Origin: Ectothiorhodosinus mongolicus
Lineage (GTDB): Bacteria; Pseudomonadota; Gammaproteobacteria; Ectothiorhodospirales; Ectothiorhodospiraceae
Reading direction: 5' to 3'
Length of the DNA: 64,000 bases
Assembly: GCF_022406875.1 (NCBI RefSeq)
Contig: NZ_CP023018.1
Location: 1,729,312-1,793,311 of the forward strand
Shown here: piece after piece, positions 1-8,019 of the stretch
Numbering within the stretch: the stretch's first letter is position 1
Layout: every line of letters begins with the position of its first letter
Notes under the pieces: generated by a model
Seen by the model: only the letters and a program-made list of their open reading frames with translations
Told to the model about the DNA's origin: nothing
Database searches by the model: none
Program-made: the position numbers and the translations under genes

Positions 1-120
1 GAAGAGCTGGCTTTGCCGCCGGTGAAGATCCACTGTTCGGTCTTAGCCGAAGACGCGATCAAGGCTGCCATCGACGACTACCGCAAGAAAAACGGCACAG
101 CCGTCAGCGAAGTCGCCTAA
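1..120 (+). CDS. iscU: Iron-sulfur cluster scaffold protein IscU (3' end only)
   Basis: The window opens inside this gene; only the last 39 residues and a TAA stop are visible. The segment ELALPPVKIHCSVLAEDAI is the highly conserved C-terminal helix region of IscU and carries its third cluster-ligating cysteine (in KIHCS). IscU is the cytoplasmic scaffold on which IscS and partner proteins build 2Fe-2S and 4Fe-4S clusters. In many proteobacteria iscA and hscBA follow directly. Here a strong hairpin repeat follows and then an unrelated oxidoreductase, so the isc operon appears to end after iscU or to be split. The identity is secure; the rest of the operon lies upstream of the window. Confidence 0.93.
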   Translation, partial: EELALPPVKIHCSVLAEDAIKAAIDDYRKKNGTAVSEVA

Positions 121-123
121 CGT

Positions 124-192
124 AAAAACGGGGACAGACCCCTTTTTTAGGGGTACGACCCCGAGGAAAAAAGGGGTCTGTCCCCGTTTTTT
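124..192. repeat. Long REP-like hairpin behind iscU
   Basis: Positions 124-147 and 168-191 form a perfect 24-bp inverted repeat built around GGGGACAGACCCC, with runs of A before and T after it. A second core, GGGGTACGACCCC, lies in the loop. The hairpin starts 4 nt after the iscU stop and ends with six T residues, so it probably terminates transcription from iscU. It belongs to the same repeat family found at many other sites in the window. Confidence 0.85.
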
Positions 193-215
193 GGTTTTTT
201 GCTAAGCTCGCGCCT

Positions 216-1241
216 ATGAATACTTATCGCGCTCTAGTGCTCACCAAAGACGAGGCCGGCGTCCACGCCGCCCTTCAAACCCAAGAAGAATCACAGCTGC
301 CCGAAGGCGATGTCACCGTGGATATCGCCTGGTCAACGGTGAATTACAAAGATGGCCTGGCGATCACCGGCAAAGCCCCGGTGGTGCGCAGCTACCCCAT
401 GGTGCCGGGCATTGACTTCGTCGGCACCGTGACCGCCAGCCAGCATGCCGATTGGCAGGTGGGAGACCGCGTCATCCTGAATGGCTGGGGTGTTGGCGAA
501 GGCCACCCAGGTGGTTTCGCGCAAAAAGCCCGCGTCAACGGCGATTGGCTGGTCGCACTCCCCGAGACGATGAATGAACGCGATGCGATGATCATCGGCA
601 CTGCCGGTTACACGGCGATGCTCTGCGTGCTGGCCTTAGAAGCCCAAGGCGTAACTCCCGACCAAGGCGAGATTTTAGTGACTGGCGCTAGCGGCGGCGT
701 TGGCAGTATCGCTGTCATGCTGTTAGCCGGACGTGGCTTTACCGTGGTGGCCTCAACCGGGCGCCTCGCAGAAACGGATTACCTCAAGAGTCTGGGTGCC
801 AGCGAAGTCATCGATCGTCACACCCTATCCGAGCCCGGCAAGCCACTGGCAAAAATGCGCTGGGCCGGCGCCGTGGATACCGTCGGCAGTCACACCCTAG
901 CCAACGTACTCGCATCCACCCAATATGGCGGCAGCGTCGCTGCCTGCGGTCTGGCCCAAGGTATGGACCTGCCGGCCACCGTCGCCCCCTTCATCCTGCG
1001 CAGCGTCAAACTCATCGGCGTCGACAGCGTCACTGTGCCGCGGCCTCAGCGCGAGCGTGCCTGGGCATGCCTGGCCAAAGAACTCGACGCCAACAAACTG
1101 CACAGCGTCGCCACGGAAATCCCTCTAAGCGGCGTTATCGATTGCGCCGAAAAAATCATCGCCGGACAAGTGCGCGGTCGCACTGTGGTCAACGTTAATC
1201 ATGGTTGTAGTGATGAACGTCTCTCTGCGGGAACGGAATAG
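216..1241 (+). CDS. acuI: Acryloyl-CoA reductase-like / YhdH-family quinone oxidoreductase
   Basis: A 341-residue medium-chain dehydrogenase/reductase of the YhdH/AcuI type, which are NADPH-dependent zinc-free enoyl reductases; AcuI reduces acryloyl-CoA to propionyl-CoA. The N-terminal catalytic domain has VNYKDGLA and the conserved PGIDFVGTV segment, and the Rossmann domain has VTGASGGVGSIAV around residues 154-166. The usual family C-terminus is GRTVVNVN; here the frame runs about 11 residues further and overlaps the 3' end of the convergent mscS-like gene by 47 bp. The family call is secure, but the physiological substrate (acryloyl-CoA or another enone) cannot be told from sequence alone. 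Confidence 0.82.
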   Translation: MNTYRALVLTKDEAGVHAALQTQEESQLPEGDVTVDIAWSTVNYKDGLAITGKAPVVRSYPMVPGIDFVGTVTASQHADWQVGDRVILNGWGVGEGHPGGFAQKARVNGDWLVALPETMNERDAMIIGTAGYTAMLCVLALEAQGVTPDQGEILVTGASGGVGSIAVMLLAGRGFTVVASTGRLAETDYLKSLGASEVIDRHTLSEPGKPLAKMRWAGAVDTVGSHTLANVLASTQYGGSVAACGLAQGMDLPATVAPFILRSVKLIGVDSVTVPRPQRERAWACLAKELDANKLHSVATEIPLSGVIDCAEKIIAGQVRGRTVVNVNHGCSDERLSAGTE

Positions 1242-2007
1242 AGCAGCCAGCCGCTTCAAGCTCGGACTTAAGTTGCTCCAGTAACTGGCCGCGAGTCGGC
1301 CAAAATTCGGAAGACTTCACCCACGGACGCACCGCGAAATCCACACTGGATTCACCCAAGTCCATCAACATAATAGTGGGCTCAGGATCATCGAGTACAT
1401 TCGGGTGATTCTGCAAAACCTTTTCAATCACCGAGCGCGCCACCTTCAAATCATCATCGTAATGCACGCCAATCACCAGATCGATGCGTCGCGTGGCGTA
1501 GGCTGAAAAGTTGGTGATGTTGCTGCTGGTGATCGAGCTATTACCCACCACAATGTGGCGGTTGTCAGGCGTTTGTAGCTCGGTGTGGAAAATTCCCACG
1601 CTTTGCACTGTTCCAGCAACCCCGCCAGCATCCACGAAATCGCCTTTGGTAAAGGGTCGAAACGCCACCAACATGATGCCCGAAGCGAAATTGCTTAAAC
1701 TGCTTTGCAATGCCAAGCCCACCGCCAAAGCGGCGCCACCAAGAATAGCCAGCAGCGGCGTGATAGGGATGCCCAGGTAATTGATGGCAATCAGAATCAC
1801 CATCACCAACAACAATACTGAGAGGATGTTGCTGACAAACTGAATGAGTAAATCATCCAGATTCCGGGCTTTCATCACGCGGCCCAGGCCATTCACCAGC
1901 CGCTTGCTCACCCAGCGGCCGAAAATAAAGATGGCCAAAGCGCCCAGAAGCTTCAGGCTGTGATCAATCCAATCGATATTCACAACCCACTCAGTCAGCC
2001 AATCCAT
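1195..2007 (-). CDS. MscS-family mechanosensitive ion channel
   Basis: A 270-residue small-conductance mechanosensitive channel homologue. Three hydrophobic helices occupy roughly residues 15-35, 55-80 and 85-110. The last is the glycine/alanine-rich pore helix (LGGAALAVGLALQSSLSNFASG), followed by the conserved FRPFTKGDFV stretch of the beta domain. Length and layout match the E. coli MscS class, which opens under membrane tension to release solutes in hypo-osmotic shock. The start has a GGAG ribosome binding site about 6 nt upstream. The 3' end overlaps the convergent acuI-like gene. Confidence 0.9.
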   Translation of the reverse strand: MDWLTEWVVNIDWIDHSLKLLGALAIFIFGRWVSKRLVNGLGRVMKARNLDDLLIQFVSNILSVLLLVMVILIAINYLGIPITPLLAILGGAALAVGLALQSSLSNFASGIMLVAFRPFTKGDFVDAGGVAGTVQSVGIFHTELQTPDNRHIVVGNSSITSSNITNFSAYATRRIDLVIGVHYDDDLKVARSVIEKVLQNHPNVLDDPEPTIMLMDLGESSVDFAVRPWVKSSEFWPTRGQLLEQLKSELEAAGCSIPFPQRDVHHYNHD

Positions 2008-2103
2008 TTAAACTCTCCTTAGAATCAATCAGGCTATTGTAGCCATACGACAAACGCGAAAGCATCACATGATTGCATTAATTCAAAAGCTGAACAGGCC
2101 GCT

Positions 2104-3978
2104 GTGGCAGTGAAATTCTGGCAACGAAAAAAGGCAGCAACAAGCGACGAGCAGTCCAGCCTGCAAATTGAGACGGTCGGTCACAGCCGCATCGCCCAAA
2201 TCAGTGCCAGTGCGCGCAAGGTCCCGTGGCTGTTCAATTTTCTGCAGCTGCTGTGGGTCGCCGGGCCAGTGACCTTCATCGCCATGCAAAGCGCCTACAA
2301 GCTTGGGTTTGGGGAGTTTGCCCCAGCTCGAAACGTCATTTACTTCGTTTTCTTCACTTTATTCCTAGGTTCTATTGGTCTAGGCAGTAAATTTGTCTCC
2401 GTGGCTTTCACCCAGCCGCGTACCGAGCGCTCCGCAGAGCGTTTGCGTCAAGCCATGAATTGGCTGCCTGATCTGCTTTTCGCGATCCGCGATATCGATC
2501 AGGCGCGAGAAGATCCTGGCCGCCGGCGACTGCTGGCCGCGGCAACATTGCTCCAGGAGGTCGAGCTCGGTCCCGATGGGGTCGCCTTGGCTGTTGAGGA
2601 GATCACCGGCGATGCCAGTTTGGCGGGGGCTGCCCGGCAAATTGAGCTCTATCGGCGCTTGGGTCTGAGTTCGCGGGTAGCTGATCTTATTGAAGCCTCA
2701 GCCGATGCGCGCTTGCATGCCCTCAACCAGATTCATCAAACCATGCCGGAAATCGCGGATACCCTGCGTGATCGGCTGATGGGCACCAGTCCGCGCCGGG
2801 AGGAGGGTGTTGCGCGCCGCGAAGGCTTTGTCGAGCGCCTATTGGCAGCGGCCGATCAAGAACAACCCGAAGCCCTGCCGCTGGCCGATATCCAGGAATT
2901 GATTGTCCTGCTGTTTGAGCTGATCAACGGTCGAGAAATTCGCTATTTGCACTTCGAATGGCAAGGCTCGTGGGAAGTAGCCAGAAGAGTCGCCGATGTT
3001 GAAACCGCGCGCAGTCGCTACCGGCTTGCCCAAACCCGCATGGATAATCGCCTGCGTCATTTGGGCTATCGGCTGCTAGGTTGGGGGGAGCCGCCTTTGA
3101 GCCGAGCAGATATTAATGGCCCGGTGGTGCCATTGGCCTATCGTATCTCCGAAGCCCTCGTGGCTTTACTCAGGCAACGGCCCCGTTCAGGCACACCGCT
3201 GGCGCGTCAGGTCACTGAGATCGCCCGCCTTCTACAAAAACTGCGCCATGATCGTCAGCGCTGGCTGCAAGCCGGTAAGCAGTTTAAACAGGCTTTGCAC
3301 AAATGGCAGGCGGTGCAAGCCAAAGCCCATGCCAAACTCCCCGAAGAGGCCGGAAAAAAACCGCTCTTGGCTGGCCTGAGGCGGGCTCCTGGCTTACAGA
3401 TTCAAGAGGCGGTTATTGGCTGGGCCGATGAACAGAAGCTGGAGTTTGCAGACGCGCTATGCAGCTTGTTAGAGCAATTTGAACTGCACATGGACTCAGG
3501 AAACCTGAGCTCAGGGGGCAGCCCCATGGGCCCTGAAGACATCCAACGCCTGGGGCTGGCCTTACTGGACTTGCTGCAACAATCCTTGGATCTAGGCGAC
3601 CTAGCGGTGCAGCGGGCGATCCAAGCGGCGCCAGCGGCCTGGATGGGTGGTCTGCATTCGGTGGTGGGGGCCGACGCTCGTGCTGGAGTGGCAGCGGCTG
3701 CGGTCAAAGATGTGCGCCAAGACATGGGCCGCATGGCGGAAAGATTGGCGGCTCAGTGGGTGACTTGGTATCAGTTGCCACTCTCAGCCTCATTACGCGA
3801 GCAGCTGGTGCATGAATATCAGGCCAACGCCGAACGTCTGGAAATGCTGGCCAACCGCCCTCAAGACAGCGAGCGGCCACCGCCGGATCCCACGGCCATG
3901 CAAGCCGCTCGTGCGGAGGTTATGGAGAATCCTTTGTGGGATAGGCTGTACGCATTGGCGAGGCGCCTGGCAGACTAA
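2104..3978 (+). CDS. Large unknown membrane-anchored helical protein
   Basis: I do not recognise this 624-residue protein. Two hydrophobic segments lie near the N-terminus (about residues 40-62 and 75-100), so it is probably anchored in the inner membrane with most of its mass on one side. The rest is charged, leucine- and arginine-rich and predicted helical, with a stretch around residues 290-330 that looks coiled-coil-like. No catalytic motif is visible. The frame begins with GTG at 2104, with another GTG at 2110, and neither has a clear Shine-Dalgarno sequence. It follows the mscS-like gene divergently and ends 3 nt before the tRNA-Leu gene on the other strand. Length and codon use support a real gene; the function is unknown. 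Confidence 0.75.
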   Translation: MAVKFWQRKKAATSDEQSSLQIETVGHSRIAQISASARKVPWLFNFLQLLWVAGPVTFIAMQSAYKLGFGEFAPARNVIYFVFFTLFLGSIGLGSKFVSVAFTQPRTERSAERLRQAMNWLPDLLFAIRDIDQAREDPGRRRLLAAATLLQEVELGPDGVALAVEEITGDASLAGAARQIELYRRLGLSSRVADLIEASADARLHALNQIHQTMPEIADTLRDRLMGTSPRREEGVARREGFVERLLAAADQEQPEALPLADIQELIVLLFELINGREIRYLHFEWQGSWEVARRVADVETARSRYRLAQTRMDNRLRHLGYRLLGWGEPPLSRADINGPVVPLAYRISEALVALLRQRPRSGTPLARQVTEIARLLQKLRHDRQRWLQAGKQFKQALHKWQAVQAKAHAKLPEEAGKKPLLAGLRRAPGLQIQEAVIGWADEQKLEFADALCSLLEQFELHMDSGNLSSGGSPMGPEDIQRLGLALLDLLQQSLDLGDLAVQRAIQAAPAAWMGGLHSVVGADARAGVAAAAVKDVRQDMGRMAERLAAQWVTWYQLPLSASLREQLVHEYQANAERLEMLANRPQDSERPPPDPTAMQAARAEVMENPLWDRLYALARRLAD

Positions 3979-3980
3979 AA

Positions 3981-4067
3981 TGGTGCGGGTGGCCGGACTC
4001 GAACCGGCACGGCCTTGCGGCCTTCAGATTTTAAGTCTGATGTGTCTACCAGTTCCACCACACCCGC
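3981..4067 (-). tRNA. tRNA-Leu(UAA)
   Basis: Read on the minus strand, the 87-nt sequence begins GCGGGTG and ends CACCCGC-A-CCA, giving a perfect seven-pair acceptor stem with an encoded CCA. The anticodon loop contains TAA flanked by CAGACT and AATCTG, and a long variable arm (GGCCGC-AAGG) marks it as a class II leucine tRNA. The GGTTCGAGTCC T-arm is canonical. It sits between the unknown membrane protein gene and the GntR regulator. Confidence 0.97.
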
Positions 4068-4082
4068 GCCGCGCACAGTATA

Positions 4083-4844
4083 TCAGCCCAGACTGGAATT
4101 GGCTCGAGCATTATTCAGGTACGCATAATTTTGCGTATTCACCCGAGAAATCCGAAATTCCACCGGCTCATCGTCAAAGCTCAGGGCCGTGCGCTCGATA
4201 CGCAGTACCGGTTGGCCAGCCTTCAGTCGCAATAAACCGGCGTCTTCAGCGGATGCGAGGTCAGCCATCAAGCGTTCTGTTGTGCGTACCACATGCATGT
4301 TGAATTGCTCCTGATAGAACTGATAAAGCGAGCCCTCGTTTTTTTCTAATAGGGGTCGACTCATACCGGTGACGCGTTGCCTGTCGATATAGGCGTCATA
4401 AATCTCAATGATTTGTTGATCGATGAGCAAGGCATTGCGGATACGAATTAAAGGGCGATTTTCGGGGAGCCTAAGCGCTTCATTGGCTCTAGGTTCATCC
4501 GCTATGTCAGCGAAATCAATGAGCTGCCGATGGGGTGGGGATTTTTGTCCGTCGCTATCGATGAGATGGAAGAAATGACGAAAAAAGCGCTCTTTGGAAT
4601 GCGCTTTTATAAACGTGCCAAGTCCCTGATGACGCGAAAGAATATGTTCGCCAACGAGCTTATCGACGGCCTTACGTAACGTTCCAATGCTAACCTGAAA
4701 TTCAGCGGCGAGATCCAGTTCGTTGGGGAGCGCTTCATAGACCGACCATCTGCCATGCGCGAGGTGACGCAGAATTTCATGCCGGACATGTAAGTAGAGA
4801 GGCACCTGATCCGTTGGCGGCAAAGCCTTTTGACTCCTTGGCAT
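4083..4844 (-). CDS. GntR-family regulator with UTRA domain (HutC type)
   Basis: The chosen ATG at 4844 gives 253 residues and has an AAGGAT ribosome binding site about 8 nt upstream; a longer frame to 4895 lacks such support. The N-terminal winged-helix domain contains LPNELDLAAEFQVSIGTLRKA, the GntR helix-turn-helix, followed by the HQGLGTFI wing. The C-terminal half (about residues 90-250) is a UTRA ligand-binding domain, ending in the FRISRVNTQ stretch typical of HutC-type regulators. It is transcribed divergently from lutABC, so it likely controls that operon or a carboxylic-acid response. The ligand is unknown. Note that classical LldR regulators carry an FCD domain rather than UTRA. 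Confidence 0.88.
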   Translation of the reverse strand: MPRSQKALPPTDQVPLYLHVRHEILRHLAHGRWSVYEALPNELDLAAEFQVSIGTLRKAVDKLVGEHILSRHQGLGTFIKAHSKERFFRHFFHLIDSDGQKSPPHRQLIDFADIADEPRANEALRLPENRPLIRIRNALLIDQQIIEIYDAYIDRQRVTGMSRPLLEKNEGSLYQFYQEQFNMHVVRTTERLMADLASAEDAGLLRLKAGQPVLRIERTALSFDDEPVEFRISRVNTQNYAYLNNARANSSLG

Positions 4845-5165
4845 TAAATGATCCTTTATATTTTTGTTGGTCCTGTCGCCATTAAATAACAACACAAAAA
4901 GTAAGTATTTGACGAGCCTCAGCTAAACAGGTCAAGTTGCCTCTCGCTTGGTGTTTGTTTTGCACGACCAGCTTTTGAGGGCCACCGTCTACGCCAAAGC
5001 CAAGGGCGCATGATCAGCGACGCGCAAATCCCTTTTGAACCATACGACATGGACGGGATTCAAGGCATTTCGCATTCAGCATTTCCCCTGTAAGCTGGTG
5101 CCAATAGGTGTCGTATCGCGACTGAACACTGGCGCCAAGAGTGTCGGAACCGGACTAAGACGATA
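4845..5165. promoter_or_regulatory. Divergent intergenic region, GntR regulator / lutABC
   Basis: This 321-bp gap holds no convincing gene. It should contain both the regulator promoter and the lutABC promoter, but I cannot assign confident -35/-10 boxes. Two half-sites, ATACGACA at 5042-5049 and TGTCGTAT at 5109-5116, form an 8-bp inverted repeat that could be a regulator site. A 27-codon open frame beginning at ATG 5010, with MISDAQIPFEPYDMDG at its start, reads like the beginning of a protein but stops quickly; it may be a remnant or chance. Confidence 0.45.
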
Positions 5166-5948
5166 ATGCCTCTAAACACTGAAAACCAGCGGCATCAAGA
5201 CAAACCCATCGTGGCTTTGTTTGTCAGTTGCTTGGTGGATTTATACCGCCCATCGATTGGTTTTTCTGCGGTCGAGCTTTTAGAGGCCGCCGGTTGCGAG
5301 GTACGCGTTCCCTCCAACCAAACCTGCTGTGGCCAGCCGGCGTATAACAGTGGCGATAATGCCCTGGCTGCCAAGATCGCTCGCCAAACCATCGAGGCGC
5401 TCGCCGATCATGATTACGTGGTGGTGCCCTCAGGAAGCTGCGCCGGCATGCTGCACCACTATACGGCGCTTTTTCGCGACGACCCGGTTTGGTCAAAACG
5501 GGCCGAGGATCTCAAAGCCAAGACCTTCGAACTCACCGATTTTCTGCTCAATCAACGCGGACTCAAAACCGTCAGCAGCCAGTTTGATGGGGTCGTGACT
5601 TATCATGACAGCTGTTCGGGGCTGCGTGAGTTGGGTATTAAAACTCAGCCTCGAGCCTTGCTCTCCAGTGTCAGCGGATTGGAGCTTCGAGAGATGGCCG
5701 ATGCCGAAGTTTGCTGCGGGTTTGGCGGGCTGTTTTGCGTGAAATACCCCCCGATCTCCGGGCGCATGGTTGATAATAAGGTGCGCGCAGCGCTGGCCAC
5801 CGGTGCCGATGCCTTGCTCGGCGGTGACCTAGGCTGTTTGTTGAATATGGCCGGAAGACTGCGGCATGTGGGCGCCAATATGCGCGTTTATCATGTCGCC
5901 GAGGTCCTGGCGGGGCAGGCCACGGGCCCCGGTATTGGTGAGGTGTGA
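5166..5948 (+). CDS. lutA: L-lactate utilisation protein LutA (Fe-S oxidoreductase)
   Basis: A 260-residue protein with two cysteine-rich CCG domains: SNQTCCGQPAYNSGD in the first half and DAEVCCGFGGLFCVKYP in the second. These bind iron-sulfur or related cofactors in the heterodisulfide-reductase/GlpC-like family. In Bacillus and many proteobacteria LutABC together oxidise L-lactate to pyruvate. It is the first gene of an operon, with lutB starting 4 nt after its stop. The divergent GntR regulator is the likely control gene. The order lutA-lutB-lutC and the lengths match the family, so the call is strong. Confidence 0.93.
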   Translation: MPLNTENQRHQDKPIVALFVSCLVDLYRPSIGFSAVELLEAAGCEVRVPSNQTCCGQPAYNSGDNALAAKIARQTIEALADHDYVVVPSGSCAGMLHHYTALFRDDPVWSKRAEDLKAKTFELTDFLLNQRGLKTVSSQFDGVVTYHDSCSGLRELGIKTQPRALLSSVSGLELREMADAEVCCGFGGLFCVKYPPISGRMVDNKVRAALATGADALLGGDLGCLLNMAGRLRHVGANMRVYHVAEVLAGQATGPGIGEV

Positions 5949-5952
5949 GGCG

Positions 5953-7362
5953 ATGACCAAGCGCTTTCAGTTACGGGTAGAAAAGGCCCTAAACGATGAA
6001 CATCTAGGCAAAGCCCTGGGCCATGCCCGCGATGGCTTCGTGGTCAAACGCCAAAACGCCATCGATGCTTTCCCCGAGTTTGAACAATGCCGTGAACAGG
6101 CGGCCAAGATCCGCGCCCATACCCTGGCGCACCTCGATGACTACCTGCTGCAATACGTGGAGAAAGTCGAGGCACTAGGCGGACAAGTGCATTGGGCACC
6201 CACGGCGGCCGATGCCCGGCAGATTATTCTCGATATTTGCGCCGCCGAGAAGGCCAAGGTCGTCACTAAGGGTAAGTCCATGGTCTCCGAAGAGGTGGGG
6301 CTAAATCCGGCTTTGGAAGAGGCGGGGTATGAGCTGGTGGAGACCGATCTGGGTGAATACATCATCCAACTCGCACACGAGCCACCCAGCCACATCATCG
6401 CCCCGGCAGTCCACAAAACCCGCGAACAGATCACCGAGTTGTTTCATCAGCATCATCAGGCGCTGGGCTATACCGAAAAAGTCACCAGCATTCCCGGCCT
6501 GGTCAATGAAGCCCGCCAAGTGCTGCGCCAGCAATTTCTCAGCGCTGATGTGGGCATTACCGGCGCCAATTTTCTGATCGCAGAAAACGGGGCAGGGGTG
6601 ATCGTCACCAATGAGGGCAATGGCGATCTAACCATGAGCCTGCCGCGGGTGCACATCGCCATCACCGGTATCGAGAAAATCGTGCCAACGCTGGATGATG
6701 TCAGCGTGTTACTGCGCGTTTTGGGGCGCAGCGCCACCGGTCAAAGCATGACCAGCTACACCACGTTTTTTGCCGGGCCACGCCGCGATGAGGATGCTGA
6801 TGGGCCCGAGGCCTTCCACGTGGTGCTGGTCGACAATGGCCGCAGCCAAATGCTGGCCGATCCCGAGTTTCATGACATGCTGCGCTGTATTCGCTGCGGT
6901 GCCTGTCTCAATCACTGTCCGGTTTACGGGTCGATCGGCGGCCATGCCTATGGCTGGGTCTACCCCGGGCCGATGGGCTCGATTCTGACGGCGCGTTACC
7001 AAGGCTTGGATCATGAGCCGGATCTGCCCAATGCCTGTACCTTGAATGGGCATTGTGCCGAGGTCTGCCCGGTGAAGATTCCCTTATCCGAGCTCATGCG
7101 GGGCTTACGTCGCCACCAAAATGCCCAAGGCATGCAGGCCAGGCCAGCGCGCTGGGGCTTGGGACTCTGGGCCGCCTTGGCGCAGCGACCGCGGCTGTAT
7201 CGCATGATCAGTCGTATCGCGGCGGGCACTATGGCGCGGGCGGGTAAACAGGGCGTGCTGCGGAGCTGGCCGCTGGCTGGTGGTTGGTTTGCTGGCGGAC
7301 GCGACTTGCCCAAGCCCCAAGGAAAAACGTTTATGGATGTCTGGAAGAAGCGCAATGGCTGA
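5953..7362 (+). CDS. lutB: L-lactate utilisation protein LutB (iron-sulfur subunit)
   Basis: The ATG at 5953 gives 469 residues; the open frame extends upstream into lutA, but MTKRFQLRVEKA is the natural start. The N-terminal LUD domain includes GANFLIAENGAGVIVTNEGN. The C-terminal part has two 4Fe-4S ligand sets: CIRCGACLNHCPVY and CTLNGHCAEVCPVKI. LutB is the electron-transfer core of the cytoplasmic lactate-oxidising complex, linking LutA and LutC. Its 3' end overlaps the lutC start by 8 nt, which indicates translational coupling. Confidence 0.94.
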   Translation: MTKRFQLRVEKALNDEHLGKALGHARDGFVVKRQNAIDAFPEFEQCREQAAKIRAHTLAHLDDYLLQYVEKVEALGGQVHWAPTAADARQIILDICAAEKAKVVTKGKSMVSEEVGLNPALEEAGYELVETDLGEYIIQLAHEPPSHIIAPAVHKTREQITELFHQHHQALGYTEKVTSIPGLVNEARQVLRQQFLSADVGITGANFLIAENGAGVIVTNEGNGDLTMSLPRVHIAITGIEKIVPTLDDVSVLLRVLGRSATGQSMTSYTTFFAGPRRDEDADGPEAFHVVLVDNGRSQMLADPEFHDMLRCIRCGACLNHCPVYGSIGGHAYGWVYPGPMGSILTARYQGLDHEPDLPNACTLNGHCAEVCPVKIPLSELMRGLRRHQNAQGMQARPARWGLGLWAALAQRPRLYRMISRIAAGTMARAGKQGVLRSWPLAGGWFAGGRDLPKPQGKTFMDVWKKRNG

Positions 7363-7984
7363 GAACAGCGCTCGCGATCGCATCCTCGCCGACATCCGCG
7401 CGGCGTTGCGCACCACCCCGGCGGACAAACCGCCGCCGCCCGCCGCCATCGCTCGCCCGAGCTTCAGCGATAATGATCGCTTTCGGGCTTTCGTGCAGCG
7501 TTTAGAGGCTGTCGCCGGCACCTGGGAGGAGGTGGCCAAAGCCGCCGATGTTCCCAAGGCCGTGGCCGCTTATGCTGCGCAGCATGAACTGGAGAAGCAG
7601 GTTGCAGTGGCACCTGCTTTGGCACACCTAGATTGGGATGCGGCCGGCCTCAAGATCGATACCCAAGCACCAGCGCCGGCCCGGCAGCTGGGCTTGACGG
7701 AAGCTGTTTGCGCGGTCGCAGAGACCGGAACGCTCGTGCTTTCCTCCAGCGCCGACCACCCGACCACACTCAATTTCCTGCCCGAATATCACTTAGTGGT
7801 GATGCACAAAGACAGCTTGGTGACCCACCTTGAGGATGCCTGGCAGCTCATGCGCCAACATCATCAAGTGTGGCCGCGTACGGTGAATCTGGTGACCGGG
7901 CCTTCGCGCACCGCCGATGTCGAACAAACGATTCAACTCGGCGCCCACGGCCCGCGCAGCCTGCACGTACTCATCGTCGCCTAG
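7355..7984 (+). CDS. lutC: L-lactate utilisation protein LutC
   Basis: The ATG at 7355 overlaps the end of lutB (ATGGCTGA) and gives 209 residues, the usual LutC length. The protein is a stand-alone LUD (LutB/LutC, DUF162) domain: GLTEAVCAVAETGTLVLSSS and the C-terminal TGPSRTADVEQTIQLGAHGP stretch are family hallmarks. It completes the three-subunit lactate dehydrogenase system. A frame reading further upstream inside lutB is rejected as an extension. The next gene converges from the other strand 36 bp downstream. Confidence 0.93.
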   Translation: MAENSARDRILADIRAALRTTPADKPPPPAAIARPSFSDNDRFRAFVQRLEAVAGTWEEVAKAADVPKAVAAYAAQHELEKQVAVAPALAHLDWDAAGLKIDTQAPAPARQLGLTEAVCAVAETGTLVLSSSADHPTTLNFLPEYHLVVMHKDSLVTHLEDAWQLMRQHHQVWPRTVNLVTGPSRTADVEQTIQLGAHGPRSLHVLIVA

Positions 7985-8019
7985 CCAATTCCAGCGGCTG
8001 CAGCGGCTGCCCGCATCGC

